In this document: positions 63,917 to 64,000 of the stretch, piece after piece
Position numbering within the stretch: position 1 is the stretch's first letter
Layout: each line of letters starts with the position of its first letter
Origin: Kiloniellaceae bacterium
GTDB lineage: Bacteria; Pseudomonadota; Alphaproteobacteria; Kiloniellales; J153
Direction of reading: 5' to 3'
Assembly (NCBI GenBank): GCA_021776095.1
Contig: JAJFGO010000102.1
Span: 1-64,000, forward strand
Length of the DNA stretch: 64,000 nt
Program-made: the position numbers and the translations under genes
The notes under the pieces: generated by a model
What the model saw: the letters and a program-made list of their open reading frames with translations, nothing else
What the model was told of the DNA's origin: nothing
Databases searched by the model: none

Positions 63917-64000
63917 GGCATCCGCGACCCCTGGCTCAAGTGAATCCCTGTGCATAACTACAGTATATAGATATCCTAGTTGCAAACAGCGCAACATGTA

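Overview
The window looks like a GC-rich alphaproteobacterial chromosome, most likely Rhodospirillales-like. The support is a ChvG/ChvI-type regulator pair, PAS_7-type input domains feeding a DivK-like receiver, many ABC and TRAP importers with twin-arginine binding proteins, LPS and exopolysaccharide genes, and a dgcN-dgcA pair. No rRNA, tRNA, CRISPR array or intact insertion sequence was recognised. The first 285 bases are a homopolymer-rich fold-back palindrome that I read as a contig-end artefact, so the region upstream of metA cannot be trusted.

Layout. 0.25-1.55 kb: metA with Glu111 (acetyl-CoA type) carrying an unusual C-terminal ACT-like extension. 1.7-11.4 kb: two tandem peptide-type binding proteins without any permease, then a 1573-residue histidine kinase (seven PAS, one GAF), a DivK-like receiver and a receiver-adenylate cyclase; the last three overlap by 4 bases, so this may be one sensing unit. 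11.4-12.05 kb: non-coding, with an 11-bp tandem repeat. 12.05-29.25 kb: a divergent LacI regulator and a roughly 16-kb catabolic operon: Asp-nucleophile alpha/beta hydrolase, HisD-family dehydrogenase, metallo-beta-lactamase-fold hydrolase, a ribose-type ABC importer, a second importer with two unlike ATPases, an unrecognised His-rich protein and malic enzyme. Near-identical palindromes lie in both divergent promoters. I regard this operon as the best candidate for an undescribed pathway.

29.3-35.4 kb: remnant of a LuxI-type synthase, dusA, a small membrane protein, a DUF3179 protein and a TRAP transporter. 35.6-44.8 kb: envelope polysaccharide genes (waaA, epimerase, glycosyltransferase, asnB-like amidotransferase, nucleotide-sugar dehydrogenase, UDP-glucuronate epimerase, ligase/polymerase). 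45.0-49.1 kb: a polyamine-type ABC importer. 49.3-54.5 kb: lipoprotein-like protein, chvI, chvG with a minisatellite in its ATP-lid region, then dgcN-dgcA for D-glutamate use. 54.5-59.3 kb: methyltransferase, then an acyl-CoA dehydrogenase / CoA-transferase / hydratase operon and an ankyrin protein. 59.3-64.0 kb: exported rhodanese with a SqrR/BigR-like operator, a lone mlaC, small exported proteins, a cytochrome c, a VUT-family transporter and a SAM hydrolase-family protein.

Themes: all seven binding-type proteins carry an RRxF(L/M) Tat motif, and each of the four SBP-to-membrane-gene gaps of the complete importers contains an inverted repeat without a U-run, most likely for differential mRNA stability. 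Functions are inferred from motifs and context by eye; no database search was run.
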